Assembly (NCBI GenBank): GCA_029945445.1
Contig: JAQSCO010000053.1
Location: forward strand, 62,001-126,000
Direction of reading: 5' to 3'
Source of the DNA: Lacunisphaera sp.
Lineage (GTDB): Bacteria; Verrucomicrobiota; Verrucomicrobiia; Opitutales; Opitutaceae
Length of the DNA stretch: 64,000 nucleotides
The position numbers and the translations under genes were made by a program. Of the stretch, positions 1-8,278 are shown piece by piece; the first letter of the stretch is position 1; every line of letters begins with the position of its first letter. The notes under the pieces are model-generated. The model was not told where the DNA came from. It did not search any database and saw only the letters and a list, made by a program, of their open reading frames with translations.

Positions 1-1532
1 GTGACCACGAGCGAGCCGGGCGTGTGCGCCGCCTCGTATTCCTTCCACGCGGTCTGCCGGCGGAGCCAGGTGCGGGTCACCTCGGGCTTTTGCCGCTCCG
101 GCGCGTTGGCGAGGTAGGCGCGCACCTGCTTCTCGGTGTCCTCGAACACCGCCCGCGGGGCGTTGTCCGGGAGCTTGTCGATCAACTGCAGGATCTGCGC
201 CGGGGCCGGCAGCTCGGCCGGCCCCGTTTCATTGCGCAATTCCTCGAGCCGCTCGCGCACCAGGCGGCCGCGGGGCGACTGTTCCTGGGCGATCGCCTTC
301 AATTCCGCCAAGGACAATTCGCCGTTGCGCACGCGTTTCTTAAAAGTCTCCCCGGCGAACCGGGCCTCGGTGGCCTCACGGGCCTTCCGGGCCTCCTCGG
401 TTTTCTTTGCCTCGTCCTGCTGGCGGGCCAGGAGCAGCTTTTGCGCCTCCTCCTGCCGGGCGATCTCCGCCAGGCGCTGACGTTCCACCGCCGCGCGCCG
501 CTCGGGCCGGACGACCCCGAGGTAATAACCCGCGCCGGCCAGGGCGAGCAGCGCGACGACGGCCACCGGCCACCAACGCCGCCGGGCGGGAGCGGAGCCG
601 CCGCCCGGGGTCACATCGGCCTTGCCCTCAATGAAAGGCGAAGCGGTCGGAGTCGCCATGGGCACGCCCAGCCGCTGGGCGAGGGCGCGCACGGTCTGCG
701 GGCGCGCCTTCACGTCCTTGGCGAGGCACGCCGCGATCGCCTCCTCCCACTCGGGCGCGATGGGACCGCCGGTCACGCCGAGTTCCCTGCGGCGCTCGGC
801 GATGGAAGGCGGCACCTTGGTCTGCACCTGCACGAGGATGTTGCCGGAATAGAACGGCGACTTCCCCGTGAGCAATTCGTAGAGCGTCGCGCCGAACGAG
901 TAGATGTCGTCCGTCGGATGCTGCCGCTCGCCCAGCATCTGCTGCGGGCTCATGTAGGCCGGCGTGCCCGACGTGCTGGCCTGCGCCGAGACGCGGGACA
1001 CGCTGTCCGAGATGCTGCGCGCGATGCCGAAGTCGGTGACCTTGATGTCGCCGTGCCCATCGACGAGGAGGTTGGCGGGCTTGAGGTCGCGGTGCACCAC
1101 GGCGCCGCGCTCGTGCGCGTAGGCGAGCGCCTCGCAGAGCTGGCGCACCCACCGGCGCAGGGCCGGCGGCTCGAAGACCTGCCCCGGCTGCGCCAGCCGC
1201 CGGTTGGACAGCGTGTCGCCGGAGATATATTCCATCGAGATGGCCGCGTTCGTCTCGTTCTCCACGAAATCGTAGAAGCGCACGATGTTCGCGTGCGTGA
1301 GGTCGAGCGCGCGGCGCGTCTCGCGCTTGAGCTCCTCCATCGCGGGCCGGTCGGATTTCATGACCTCCGGCAAAAATTTCAGGGCGACCTCGCGCTCGAG
1401 CTTGTCGTCCACCGCGAGCCAGACGACGCCCATGCCGCCGCGGCCGAGCAGTTTCTTCAGGGTGAAACGCTGGAAGACCTTCTGCCCGGCGGCATACCCG
1501 AGCACGGTGGCGCCTAGTTCCGTGTCATTCAT
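1..1532 (-). CDS. Membrane-anchored Ser/Thr protein kinase (Hanks type), C-terminus cut by window edge
   Basis: Read from ATG at 1532 leftwards with no stop before the window edge, so the C-terminus is missing. The first ~270 residues form a complete Hanks-type kinase: glycine loop GRGGMGVV (residues 30-37), ATP-binding Lys52 in VALKF, catalytic Asp149 in HRDLKPANLL, Mg-binding Asp167 in TDFGIA, and the activation segment GTPAYMSP. A transmembrane helix (about 315-337) follows a basic stretch, then a charged coiled-coil-like region that should lie outside the cytoplasmic membrane. This is the PknB/Stk layout with a different sensor region. It is the last gene of a minus-strand set, 29 bp after the YcfL-like lipoprotein gene. 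It probably phosphorylates envelope-related partners; no substrate can be read from the sequence. Confidence 0.93.
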   Translation of the reverse strand, partial: MNDTELGATVLGYAAGQKVFQRFTLKKLLGRGGMGVVWLAVDDKLEREVALKFLPEVMKSDRPAMEELKRETRRALDLTHANIVRFYDFVENETNAAISMEYISGDTLSNRRLAQPGQVFEPPALRRWVRQLCEALAYAHERGAVVHRDLKPANLLVDGHGDIKVTDFGIARSISDSVSRVSAQASTSGTPAYMSPQQMLGERQHPTDDIYSFGATLYELLTGKSPFYSGNILVQVQTKVPPSIAERRRELGVTGGPIAPEWEEAIAACLAKDVKARPQTVRALAQRLGVPMATPTASPFIEGKADVTPGGGSAPARRRWWPVAVVALLALAGAGYYLGVVRPERRAAVERQRLAEIARQEEAQKLLLARQQDEAKKTEEARKAREATEARFAGETFKKRVRNGELSLAELKAIAQEQSPRGRLVRERLEELRNETGPAELPAPAQILQLIDKLPDNAPRAVFEDTEKQVRAYLANAPERQKPEVTRTWLRRQTAWKEYEAAHTPGSLVV

Positions 1533-1561
1533 GGTCGCGGGCGGGCCGGGCGGGGTGCACG

Positions 1562-2032
1562 TCAGCGGTTCTCCCGGACCTCGAGGGTGAAATACTCAAC
1601 GTTGGTGAGCGCGAGCGAGCGGCCCTTGAAGGTGGTGAGGCCCCGGGGCGGCAGCGGGACGCGCTGCCACTCGGCCGGCCCCTCGACCGGTTCCTCGTGC
1701 AGCCCGAGGAACCGCGTGCGGCACGCGAGTTCGAGCGGTAAATCCGTGCGGTTGCGGAAGGTGGCATAGACCTCGAGCGCGCCATTGGGCAGACGGGTGC
1801 CGCCCTGGCGCTCGACCGTGAACGTGGCGGCCGGCGGGGACGAGGCGCCGGATCCGTCCGTCACCTCGCGGTCAAGGATGACCACCTGGTTCAGCTGGCG
1901 GCCCGGCGTCGCCGCCGGCGGGCCGTCAATTTTCCGCGCGGCCAGCGGGTCGTCCGCGGGGGCATGCCGGCAGCCGGTGAATCCGGCGAAAACAACGGCG
2001 CACACCAGGACGAGCGTGGATCTTGAATTCAT
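1562..2032 (-). CDS. YcfL-like (DUF1425) lipoprotein
   Basis: 156 residues from ATG at 2032; a longer reading to 2302 has no signal peptide at its start and is rejected. The N-terminus is a lipoprotein signal ending in the lipobox GFTGC, so the mature protein should be lipid-anchored. The C-terminal half (TFTVERQGG, then YATFRNRTDLPLELACRTRF and WQRVPLPPRGL) has the pattern of the DUF1425/YcfL beta-sandwich family. In E. coli ycfL lies next to lpoB, the activator of penicillin-binding protein 1B, but no lpoB is visible here. It precedes the kinase by 29 bp and is probably co-transcribed with it. The family assignment is from memory of the pattern and is moderate; the lipoprotein nature is clear. 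Confidence 0.82.
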   Translation of the reverse strand: MNSRSTLVLVCAVVFAGFTGCRHAPADDPLAARKIDGPPAATPGRQLNQVVILDREVTDGSGASSPPAATFTVERQGGTRLPNGALEVYATFRNRTDLPLELACRTRFLGLHEEPVEGPAEWQRVPLPPRGLTTFKGRSLALTNVEYFTLEVRENR

Positions 2033-2129
2033 GGCGCGGGGTAGGAGTAGGTTGGTAGGAGTTTTTAAACCAAACACAACACCATCGGCGACCCGGGCCC
2101 GCCGCCGCGAAGCGGGCTTCCAGCGTCGC

Positions 2130-2594
2130 GGATTGGCCGCCGGTCGATTTCTCTTCGTGCCGCCGCCGATCCTGGCCCAGGAATTTTCCCCGGCCTCCCC
2201 TCCCCGTCCGGTGCCCGATCCCGTCGAGGGCATCTGGCTCGGCCCGGTCCGCGCGCCGCAGGGGCCGGCGGAAATCGGCTTCCGCTTCGAGCGCGACGCC
2301 AAGGGGGGGCTCGGCTCCGCGCTCTTTTTCCCCGTGATGAACGCCTATGGCGTGAAGTGCGGCGCGCCGGTCGGCGGCGGCGTGGTGAAACGCCCGTCGT
2401 GGCGGTGGCCGCATCATCGTGGGCAGCCGCGATTATTTTCTCTACGGGCTTAACCGGACCGACGGCTCGGTCGCGTGGAAATTCTCCTACTGGTTCTCGT
2501 GCATCGAATCCACGCCGGCACGCTCGCGTGCGACGGCGAGCGGATCTACGCCGCCGGCTTTGATGGCAACCTCATCGCCCTGCCGGCGAAGTGA
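2130..2594 (+). pseudogene. Decayed secreted protein: N-terminal fragment plus frameshifted PQQ-type beta-propeller repeats
   Basis: Protein-like sequence survives in three pieces in different plus-strand frames. From about 2130 to 2390 (frame 3) it reads like a secreted protein start, with DPVEGIWLGPVRAPQG and FFPVMNAYGVKCGAPVG. From about 2401 (frame 1) it continues as GGRIIVGSRDYFLYGLNR and TDGSVAWKF up to IESTPA, a typical PQQ/BamB-like propeller blade. After another shift near 2521-2523 it returns to frame 3 as LACDGERIYAAGFDGNLIAL and stops at 2594. The pieces make sense only if frameshifts and a large internal deletion have occurred. It lies antisense between two intact minus-strand genes. 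Confidence 0.6.
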
Positions 2595-2603
2595 ATTCCG
2601 CTT

Positions 2604-3458
2604 TTACTTCTCGGCTTTCTTCGCGGGCTCGGGCGGATTTTTTTTCTCCGCGGACTTGGCGGGACGGGACGAGCTTTCCGCCCGGAAATCGAACTGGATG
2701 TCGACCGAAACGAAAATCCGTTTCCGATCGGCCATGATTTGCGGGGGGAACTTCAGCTGCATCGCGGTGAGCAGCGCCGGCACCTGAAATTCGGGATAGG
2801 TGGCCTTGACGATCCGGGGATTGATCACGAGGCCGTCCTTGTCGATGACCAAGGATACGACCGCCTTGCCGTATTTGCCGCTGCCCGCCAGTTCCTTCGG
2901 GTAAGGAGGGTTGAGCGCCTTCCGGGGCACGGGCCACGCCGGCAATTCGGCGGCGGGGATCACCGGTTCGTCGATGGCCCGGAAAACCTGGCGGCCGGCC
3001 ACGACGCTCAGCCTCTGCTCCAGGGTCACGGAAAAGTTGACGGGGACGAGGACGCGGAACGGGGTCGGTTTGCCATCCACGCTGCCCGGAGTGAATTCCC
3101 ACTGCCGCAAGGCTGTGAGCGCGGCCTCGCCGAACGCGGGATCCGTGGCCGAATGAACCTTGGCCTCGGTCACCGCGCCCGTCTCGCTGATGAGCAATTC
3201 CACCGTGGCCTCGCCGTCGACGAATTTCGCGAGCAATGCGGGCGGGTGCACCGGCACCACGGTGCGCGTCAGCCCCGGGGCGACCCGATGCGGGGGTTTG
3301 GCCGCGACCGGGGCATTGGACTCGGGCTCGGCCGCCCGGGCCGCGGGGCCGCCAAGGAGGACCGCGACCGTCGCAGCCAGGAGGATCCAGCCGCGGCGCG
3401 CAGGCCAGGGCCGGGGGCAAAACAGCGGACAGGGGGCGTTGGGGGCACTCATAGTCAT
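2604..3458 (-). CDS. Secreted protein with two TonB C-terminal domains
   Basis: 284 residues from ATG at 3458, which overlaps the stop of the upstream M48 gene as ATGA; this supports both the start and translational coupling. A signal peptide (GWILLAATVAVLLGG, then ARAAEP) is followed by two TonB_C-like domains. The first runs from about residue 55 to 135 (VDGEATVELLISETGAV, WEFTPGSVDGKPTPFRV), the second from about 180 to 265 (YGKAVVSLVIDKDGLVINP, FPPQIMADRKRIFVSVD). The tail is Lys/Glu/Pro-rich. Classical TonB has one such domain behind an N-terminal anchor and a Pro-rich spacer; this protein has neither, so it is unlikely to be the energy transducer itself. It could be a periplasmic adaptor. 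Confidence 0.85.
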   Translation of the reverse strand: MTMSAPNAPCPLFCPRPWPARRGWILLAATVAVLLGGPAARAAEPESNAPVAAKPPHRVAPGLTRTVVPVHPPALLAKFVDGEATVELLISETGAVTEAKVHSATDPAFGEAALTALRQWEFTPGSVDGKPTPFRVLVPVNFSVTLEQRLSVVAGRQVFRAIDEPVIPAAELPAWPVPRKALNPPYPKELAGSGKYGKAVVSLVIDKDGLVINPRIVKATYPEFQVPALLTAMQLKFPPQIMADRKRIFVSVDIQFDFRAESSSRPAKSAEKKNPPEPAKKAEK

Positions 3459-4279
3459 TTCACCAGGACCGGGGTTTGGCGGCGCCCGCTCTGCCGGTAG
3501 ACCTCCAGCGCCTTGGGCATGAGGTCCATGAGCTGCAGGATGCGCTCGGGATTGGACGGATGCGTGGACAACCACGCGGGCGGGGTGGCCTTGCCCGCCG
3601 AGATCTGCTCCAGCTTCTCGATCACCTTGACCGACTCCTCCGGATTGTAGCCCGCGCGGGCCATATACATGATGCCAATGTGGTCGGCCTCCTTTTCCTT
3701 CTTCCGGTCAAACCCCACCGCAGTGACGCCGGAGGAAAGCCCGTAGGCATCAAGCACCGCGTTCGAGGTCAAGGCCCCGGCGCCGCTGCCAGCCAGGACG
3801 CCGCCCACCAGCAGGCCGCCGCCCTGGAGCGCCAGGTTCTGGGACAGCCGCTCATTGGCATGCTTGGCGGCGACGTGCGCAATTTCGTGCGCGAGCACGG
3901 AGGCGAGCTGGTCGTCATTCTCCAGGATCTGGAAGAGGCCGCTGAAGACCCCCACCTTGCCGCCGGGCATGGCGAAGGCGTTGATCTGCTGCGGCGCGTC
4001 GAACACGATGAATTCCCAGTCCGCGTCCGGCACGTCCCAGAACACCACCTTCGACAGGCGGTCGCCCACCCGCTGCACGCGCTCGTTCCAGTCGCGCCGG
4101 GGGCTGGCCCGGTGGGTCCTCTTGAGGTCGGCGAAGGCCTTCGCGCTCTGCTTCAGGACCTCCTGGTCGGAGACAAGGCTGATGGCCGAGCGTCCGGTGA
4201 CCGGCACCTGGTAACAGCCCGCACTGAACGCAAGGATGAGTGCGCCGGAGAGAGTAACCATGCAGGCTGCGGTTCTCAT
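3455..4279 (-). CDS. M48-family zinc metallopeptidase lipoprotein
   Basis: 274 residues from ATG at 4279, the start that leaves a clean lipoprotein signal (MRTAACMVTLSGALILAF, then SAGC). The zinc site is complete: HEIAH at residues 131-135 and the third ligand Glu197 in KEKEADHIG. The middle has NAFAMPGGKVGVFSGLF, the usual segment before the active site, and the C-terminus keeps WLSTHPSNPERI. This is the Oma1/LoiP/BepA-type periplasmic M48 group, which degrades or refolds envelope proteins. It is first in the minus-strand set and overlaps the TonB_C gene by 4 bp. A start at 4261 is possible but would shorten the signal peptide. Confidence 0.93.
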   Translation of the reverse strand: MRTAACMVTLSGALILAFSAGCYQVPVTGRSAISLVSDQEVLKQSAKAFADLKRTHRASPRRDWNERVQRVGDRLSKVVFWDVPDADWEFIVFDAPQQINAFAMPGGKVGVFSGLFQILENDDQLASVLAHEIAHVAAKHANERLSQNLALQGGGLLVGGVLAGSGAGALTSNAVLDAYGLSSGVTAVGFDRKKEKEADHIGIMYMARAGYNPEESVKVIEKLEQISAGKATPPAWLSTHPSNPERILQLMDLMPKALEVYRQSGRRQTPVLVK

Positions 4280-4463
4280 CGTGGTATCGTGCCGGGCCCG
4301 GGTAAGTGGGGGAACCCTACCGGGCCGGCCCCGCATGGCAAGCCGCGCCGCCAATTATTTGGAATTTGCCACCCGGACAATACCTCCTACCTTCCGCCCC
4401 AGCCTCCATCCGCCGGCCACCGCCCTCGGGCGTGCCTGTCGCCACCGGAAAAAAATCCACGTC

Positions 4464-6161
4464 ATGAGCGAACAACCCGTTTCATCGTCCGCCAAGAAAC
4501 GCCGCGTGATACATTGGGATCCGGAGCAGGGCCGGCCGGCCGCCAAGAGCCCTTGGACCATCCTGCGCATCCTCGGTTGGTCCGCCGGGGGCTTGCTCGG
4601 CCTGCTGCTCGCCGCCGGCCTGGTGATCCGGGGCCTGCGGCTGGTGGTCGGGCCGCAGTTCCTGCAAAGCGGCGCCGTGGCGGTCAGTGCGCCCGAAAGT
4701 CCGGGCGACGCCTTCATCACCGAGTCGAAGGCCGCGCAGGCGCACGAGACCGCCTTCAAGGCGATGACCGAGCTGCGCCGCCTGCCGCAGGACCATCCCA
4801 GCCAGCTGGAGCAGCTCATCGGGATTGAAAAGGATTTCCTCACCGGGGAGGCCCTGCTCCGCGCGCATGACAACGCCCGGGCCTACGCCCATTTCGACAT
4901 GTTGAACCGGGAGATCGACGCCTACGCCCTGAACGTGAAGCTAAAGCAGGAGACCCAGAAGGCCTACGATGAGATTCTCGTCCGCATCAAGGAAATCGAC
5001 CGGGCCCGCAGCCTGGCGCCCCAGGAATTTGAAACCGCAATGACCGATGCCGGCGTGGGCCAGGAATTTTTCAAGGCGGGCAAGTTCATCCGGGCCAAAA
5101 AACAATTCGACTCCGCCTTCGCCGCGCTTGGCCGGGCCGAACAGGTCCTGAAGAATTTCGTGGATGAGCACATCGGCAAGGCGCAGCAGGCCGTCGCCAA
5201 CGGCCAGCGCGAGACGGCGCTGCAATTGTTCCGGGCGGCGCTGGAGAAGGATCCCGGCAACGAGGTGGCCGGGCAGGGCCTGAAGCGCGCGGAGGTCGCC
5301 GACCGCGTCCATGCGCTGCTGCTGCAGGGGGCCGGGTTCGAGGAAAAGAAGGAATACGCCAAGGCCCGCGAGGCCTACGGGAAGGCGTTCGAAATCGACG
5401 CGTTCTCCGCCGTGGCGCAGCAGGGCAAGGCGCGCAGCGAGCGCCTCGAGAAGGAGACGGAATTCCAGACGGCCTTCGAGGCCGCCGTCGCGGCGCGCGC
5501 CAAGCACGACTGGAGCCGGGCGATCAGCTCCTATGAACACGCCCTGAAGGTCTATCCCCAGAAGGACGACATCAAGAAGGCCCTGGTGGAGATCCGCGAG
5601 ACGGCGCACCGTGAGGCGGTGCAGCAGTCGCTCGCCAAGGCGTTCGCCCACGAAAACAAATACGAATGGGAGCTGGCGCGCGCGGACTACAACGCCACCA
5701 TCCAGCTCGATCCCCAGCAGAGCGAGGCCAAGGAAGGCTACGCCCGCACCGGCCGGATGATCCGCACGCTCATGCAATACAACTCGCTCGTGGATGTCGC
5801 CGAGCAGCGCGCACAGCACGCGGAGTTCCAGATCGCGATCCGCTCGTTCAACGAGGCCATGGCCATCAAGCCGGCGTATCTGGCCCTGACCGGCCGGGTC
5901 GACCAGTTGCGCGCCCAGTTGCTCGCCCAGAGCCAGGCGGTGGATGTCACCTTCACGTCCGACGGCGACTCCTGGGTTTCGATCAGCAATTTCCGCATGC
6001 TCGGGAAGATCAAGTCCGAGACGATCAAGATCCTGCCCGGAGACTACGAGATCGTCAGCCGCCGCAAGGGCTATCAGGATGTGCTGCTCCTGTTGCAGGT
6101 GCGCCAAGGCTCCCCGCCGCCCGTGGTGAACGTGGCCTGCACGATCCGCGGCAACCGCTGA
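4464..6161 (+). CDS. Single-pass membrane protein with TPR-like repeats and C-terminal PEGA-like domain
   Basis: 565 residues from ATG at 4464; the upstream in-frame extension to 4236 is antisense to the M48 gene start and is rejected. Basic residues precede one transmembrane helix (about 38-60: GWSAGGLLGLLLAAGLVIRG). The large remainder consists of helical repeats of TPR type, for example AKKQFDSAFAALGRAEQVL, ALQLFRAALEKDPGNEVA and AISSYEHALKVYPQKDDI. The last ~75 residues (VDVTFTSDGDSWVSISNF, LPGDYEIVSRRKGYQD) resemble a PEGA domain, a small surface-exposed beta module. It starts the plus-strand operon 4464-8263 and probably scaffolds a membrane-associated complex. There are no catalytic motifs. 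Confidence 0.85.
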   Translation: MSEQPVSSSAKKRRVIHWDPEQGRPAAKSPWTILRILGWSAGGLLGLLLAAGLVIRGLRLVVGPQFLQSGAVAVSAPESPGDAFITESKAAQAHETAFKAMTELRRLPQDHPSQLEQLIGIEKDFLTGEALLRAHDNARAYAHFDMLNREIDAYALNVKLKQETQKAYDEILVRIKEIDRARSLAPQEFETAMTDAGVGQEFFKAGKFIRAKKQFDSAFAALGRAEQVLKNFVDEHIGKAQQAVANGQRETALQLFRAALEKDPGNEVAGQGLKRAEVADRVHALLLQGAGFEEKKEYAKAREAYGKAFEIDAFSAVAQQGKARSERLEKETEFQTAFEAAVAARAKHDWSRAISSYEHALKVYPQKDDIKKALVEIRETAHREAVQQSLAKAFAHENKYEWELARADYNATIQLDPQQSEAKEGYARTGRMIRTLMQYNSLVDVAEQRAQHAEFQIAIRSFNEAMAIKPAYLALTGRVDQLRAQLLAQSQAVDVTFTSDGDSWVSISNFRMLGKIKSETIKILPGDYEIVSRRKGYQDVLLLLQVRQGSPPPVVNVACTIRGNR

Positions 6162-6169
6162 CCCGGCCC

Positions 6170-6871
6170 ATGAAATTCCGCCAGTCCTCCCTCGGCCTCG
6201 TGCTCGCCCTGGCGGTGCTGGCCGGCGCGCAAACCCCGGAGTCGTCGGCCCCCGCCCCGGCGGCGATCCCCAAGGGTCGCCTGCCCGAGATCAAGCGCAC
6301 CGGGCCGGTGGGCAAGGCCACCCTGCCCGATCCCGATCTGCTGGACGGTTCGAGTTTCGACAAGGAAAAGCGCCCGTTGCACGGGATGCTCTCGGAAATT
6401 GAAATGGGCGAGGAGGAAGGCGGCAAGAACTCCAAGGTGTCCCCTGATTCCGGCCCGGCGGGCAGCGGGGCGCCATCCGGCCAGAAACCGCCGCCGCCCG
6501 GCAGCAGCGGATCGGCCGGCGGCGCCCCGGCCGGCGAGCCGCCGAAGGACAGCCAGGGTGGTTCCTCCGCAAGCGTGCCCGAAGGCCCCGCGGCCGCCGC
6601 CGAGGGCGCGCAGGCGGAAAGCCTGCAGGTGCCCGAAGGCGCCACGGCCGGCGCCCCCGGAACCGAGGGCGCGAAACCGCGCGACCTGCAGATAGGCGAC
6701 GCGGCGCTGCAGATCCAAACCGCCAAGAACAACCAAAGCGCGGTGGGTGCCGTGGCCAGCACGAGCCAGCAATACGAGAAGGCGCTGCCCAAGGGCGGCG
6801 CCAGCTCAAGCCCGGCCAGCAACCGGCCCGGTGGGGTCGAGAAGGGTCGCGTCATTCCCAAGGGCCTTTAG
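6170..6871 (+). CDS. Secreted low-complexity Pro/Gly/Ala-rich protein
   Basis: 233 residues from ATG at 6170, 8 bp after the TPR gene stop. A signal peptide (MKFRQSSLGLVLALAVLAGA) is followed by a region predicted by composition to be disordered, rich in Gly, Pro, Ser, Ala and Glu. Short ordered-looking pieces are LPDPDLLDGSSFDKEKRPL near the N-terminus and LQIGDAALQIQTAKNNQSA near the C-terminus. I recognise no family. Its place between the TPR membrane protein and the Asp-repeat protein suggests a periplasmic linker or a structural component of the same assembly. The ORF is supported by tight spacing and the signal peptide rather than by homology. Confidence 0.72.
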   Translation: MKFRQSSLGLVLALAVLAGAQTPESSAPAPAAIPKGRLPEIKRTGPVGKATLPDPDLLDGSSFDKEKRPLHGMLSEIEMGEEEGGKNSKVSPDSGPAGSGAPSGQKPPPPGSSGSAGGAPAGEPPKDSQGGSSASVPEGPAAAAEGAQAESLQVPEGATAGAPGTEGAKPRDLQIGDAALQIQTAKNNQSAVGAVASTSQQYEKALPKGGASSSPASNRPGGVEKGRVIPKGL

Positions 6872-6886
6872 GCCGCGCCCGTTCCC

Positions 6887-8263
6887 ATGAAGAAACTGCT
6901 GCGCTGCCTGCTCGCCGTCCTGCTGCTGCCGGCGGCGGCCCACGCGCTGACCGTGATCTTTCCGGTCGAGGGCATCGCCGACCTGTGGAAGTTGCCCTAC
7001 GATTCCTATCGCGAGAAATATTCCGGCATCAACATCACCGGCCTGGGCGTGGAGGATGAAGGCTGGTATGTGCGCTACCGGCACGAGAACCTGACCTACC
7101 TCTTCGGCCCGCTGCCGGAGCGGGAGGCGGCGAACAAGTCGCTCTGGGAACTCGAGGCCGTGCGCGATGCCGCCATCCGCGAACGCCCGACCCTGTCCAC
7201 CAGCCAGGTCGACGTGGTGAAATTCAACTTCACCGGCATCTACGGACAGCGGGGCAACCAGCCCTTCCACGGGGACGGCAAGGGCGGCACCGATGCGGAT
7301 GGCAAGCGCATGGGCGGGGCCGGCGACATGGATGGCGATGGCGTCGCGGACAACAAGGACAGCGACATGGACGGTGATGGCAGCCCCAACGACATGGACA
7401 ATGACATGGATGGCGACGGCATCCCCAACGACATGGACGATGACATGGACGGCGACGGCATCCCCAACGACCAGGACGGCGACATGGACGGCGACGGCAT
7501 TCCCAACAGCCAGGACGCGAACCCGCGGCACTACGACAAGACGGCGGAGAACCAGTCCGGCGGCGGTGGCAAGGCCACGAAGGACGGCGATGGAAAATCC
7601 ATGGGCGGCAATGGCGACATCGATGGCGACGGCATCCCCGACAACATGGATCCCGACATGGACGGCGACGGCATCCCGAATGAAATGGACAATGACATGG
7701 ATGGGGACGGCATTCCCAACGATCAGGACAGCGACATGGACGGCGACGGCATTCCCAACGGCCAGGACGGCGACTCGGATGGTGATGGCATTCCCAACAG
7801 TCAGGACAGCCAGCCGGGGCACTACGACAAGACGGCGGAGAATCAGTCCAACGGTCGCGGCCAAGGCAACGGCCAAGGCGGCCGCGGCTCGAGCAGCGGG
7901 CAAAAGGGCGGCCAGCAAGGCGGGCAACAGGGTGGCCAGCAAGGCGGCGGACAGTCGGGCGGCGGCGAAGACAGCCAGCAGGGCCTCCAGGTTGCGATGC
8001 CCTCGCAGGGCGGCCGGCAGTCACAGTCGGGCCGCAACTCGTCGGGCCAGCAGGGCGGCCAGCAAGGCCAGCAGGGCCAGCAGTCTTCCAGCAATCAAAG
8101 CGGCGGCGGTGGCCAGTCGGGCCAGCAAGGCGGTCAACCCGGCGGTGGCGGTGGTGCCGGGCAGCCGGGTCAACCGGGGCAGCAGCAACAACAGCAGCAG
8201 CAAAAGGGCGGCAGCAGCATCGACATCGTCAAGTTCCTGAAGTGGGTCCTCGGCCTCGGCTGA
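6887..8263 (+). CDS. Secreted protein with two blocks of Asp-rich, calcium-binding-type repeats and a Gln/Gly-rich tail
   Basis: 458 residues from ATG at 6887, 15 bp downstream of the previous gene. Signal peptide MKKLLRCLLAVLLLPAAAHA, then a folded N-terminal domain (about 20-125: VIFPVEGIADLWKLPYDSY, GWYVRYRHENLTYLFGPLP). Next come two blocks of five 13-residue repeats of the form DMDGDGIPNDMDN, the thrombospondin type-3 calcium-binding pattern, each block closed by HYDKTAENQS. Residues ~320-440 are Gly/Gln/Ser-rich and probably extended; the end is a short amphipathic or hydrophobic helix (SSIDIVKFLKWVLGLG) that may dock to a membrane or partner. It ends 15 bp from the convergent VWA operon. 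Confidence 0.85.
   Translation: MKKLLRCLLAVLLLPAAAHALTVIFPVEGIADLWKLPYDSYREKYSGINITGLGVEDEGWYVRYRHENLTYLFGPLPEREAANKSLWELEAVRDAAIRERPTLSTSQVDVVKFNFTGIYGQRGNQPFHGDGKGGTDADGKRMGGAGDMDGDGVADNKDSDMDGDGSPNDMDNDMDGDGIPNDMDDDMDGDGIPNDQDGDMDGDGIPNSQDANPRHYDKTAENQSGGGGKATKDGDGKSMGGNGDIDGDGIPDNMDPDMDGDGIPNEMDNDMDGDGIPNDQDSDMDGDGIPNGQDGDSDGDGIPNSQDSQPGHYDKTAENQSNGRGQGNGQGGRGSSSGQKGGQQGGQQGGQQGGGQSGGGEDSQQGLQVAMPSQGGRQSQSGRNSSGQQGGQQGQQGQQSSSNQSGGGGQSGQQGGQPGGGGGAGQPGQPGQQQQQQQQKGGSSIDIVKFLKWVLGLG
7325..7519 (+). repeat. Tandem repeat block 1: 5 x 39 bp
   Basis: Exactly five 39-bp units, each coding 13 residues of the form DMDGDGxPNDxDx, inside the gene at 6887-8263. The first unit (VADNKDS) and second (SPNDMDN) are the most diverged; the later ones read IPND or IPNS. 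Confidence 0.95.
7616..7810 (+). repeat. Tandem repeat block 2: 5 x 39 bp, duplicate of block 1
   Basis: Again exactly five 39-bp units, starting 291 bp after block 1. The flanks are also duplicated (DGKxMGGxGD before, HYDKTAENQS after), so the larger unit of about 291 bp was duplicated as a whole. Confidence 0.95.
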
Positions 8264-8278
8264 CCGGCCGCGCCCGCC

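Noticed and set aside
24-1517. A 497-codon plus-strand frame
   Set aside because: Antisense to the Ser/Thr kinase, which keeps all kinase motifs.
7325-7810. CRISPR-like array (39-bp spaced repeats)
   Set aside because: The repeats are contiguous, translate into DMDGDGIPN units in frame, and have no unique spacers or cas genes.
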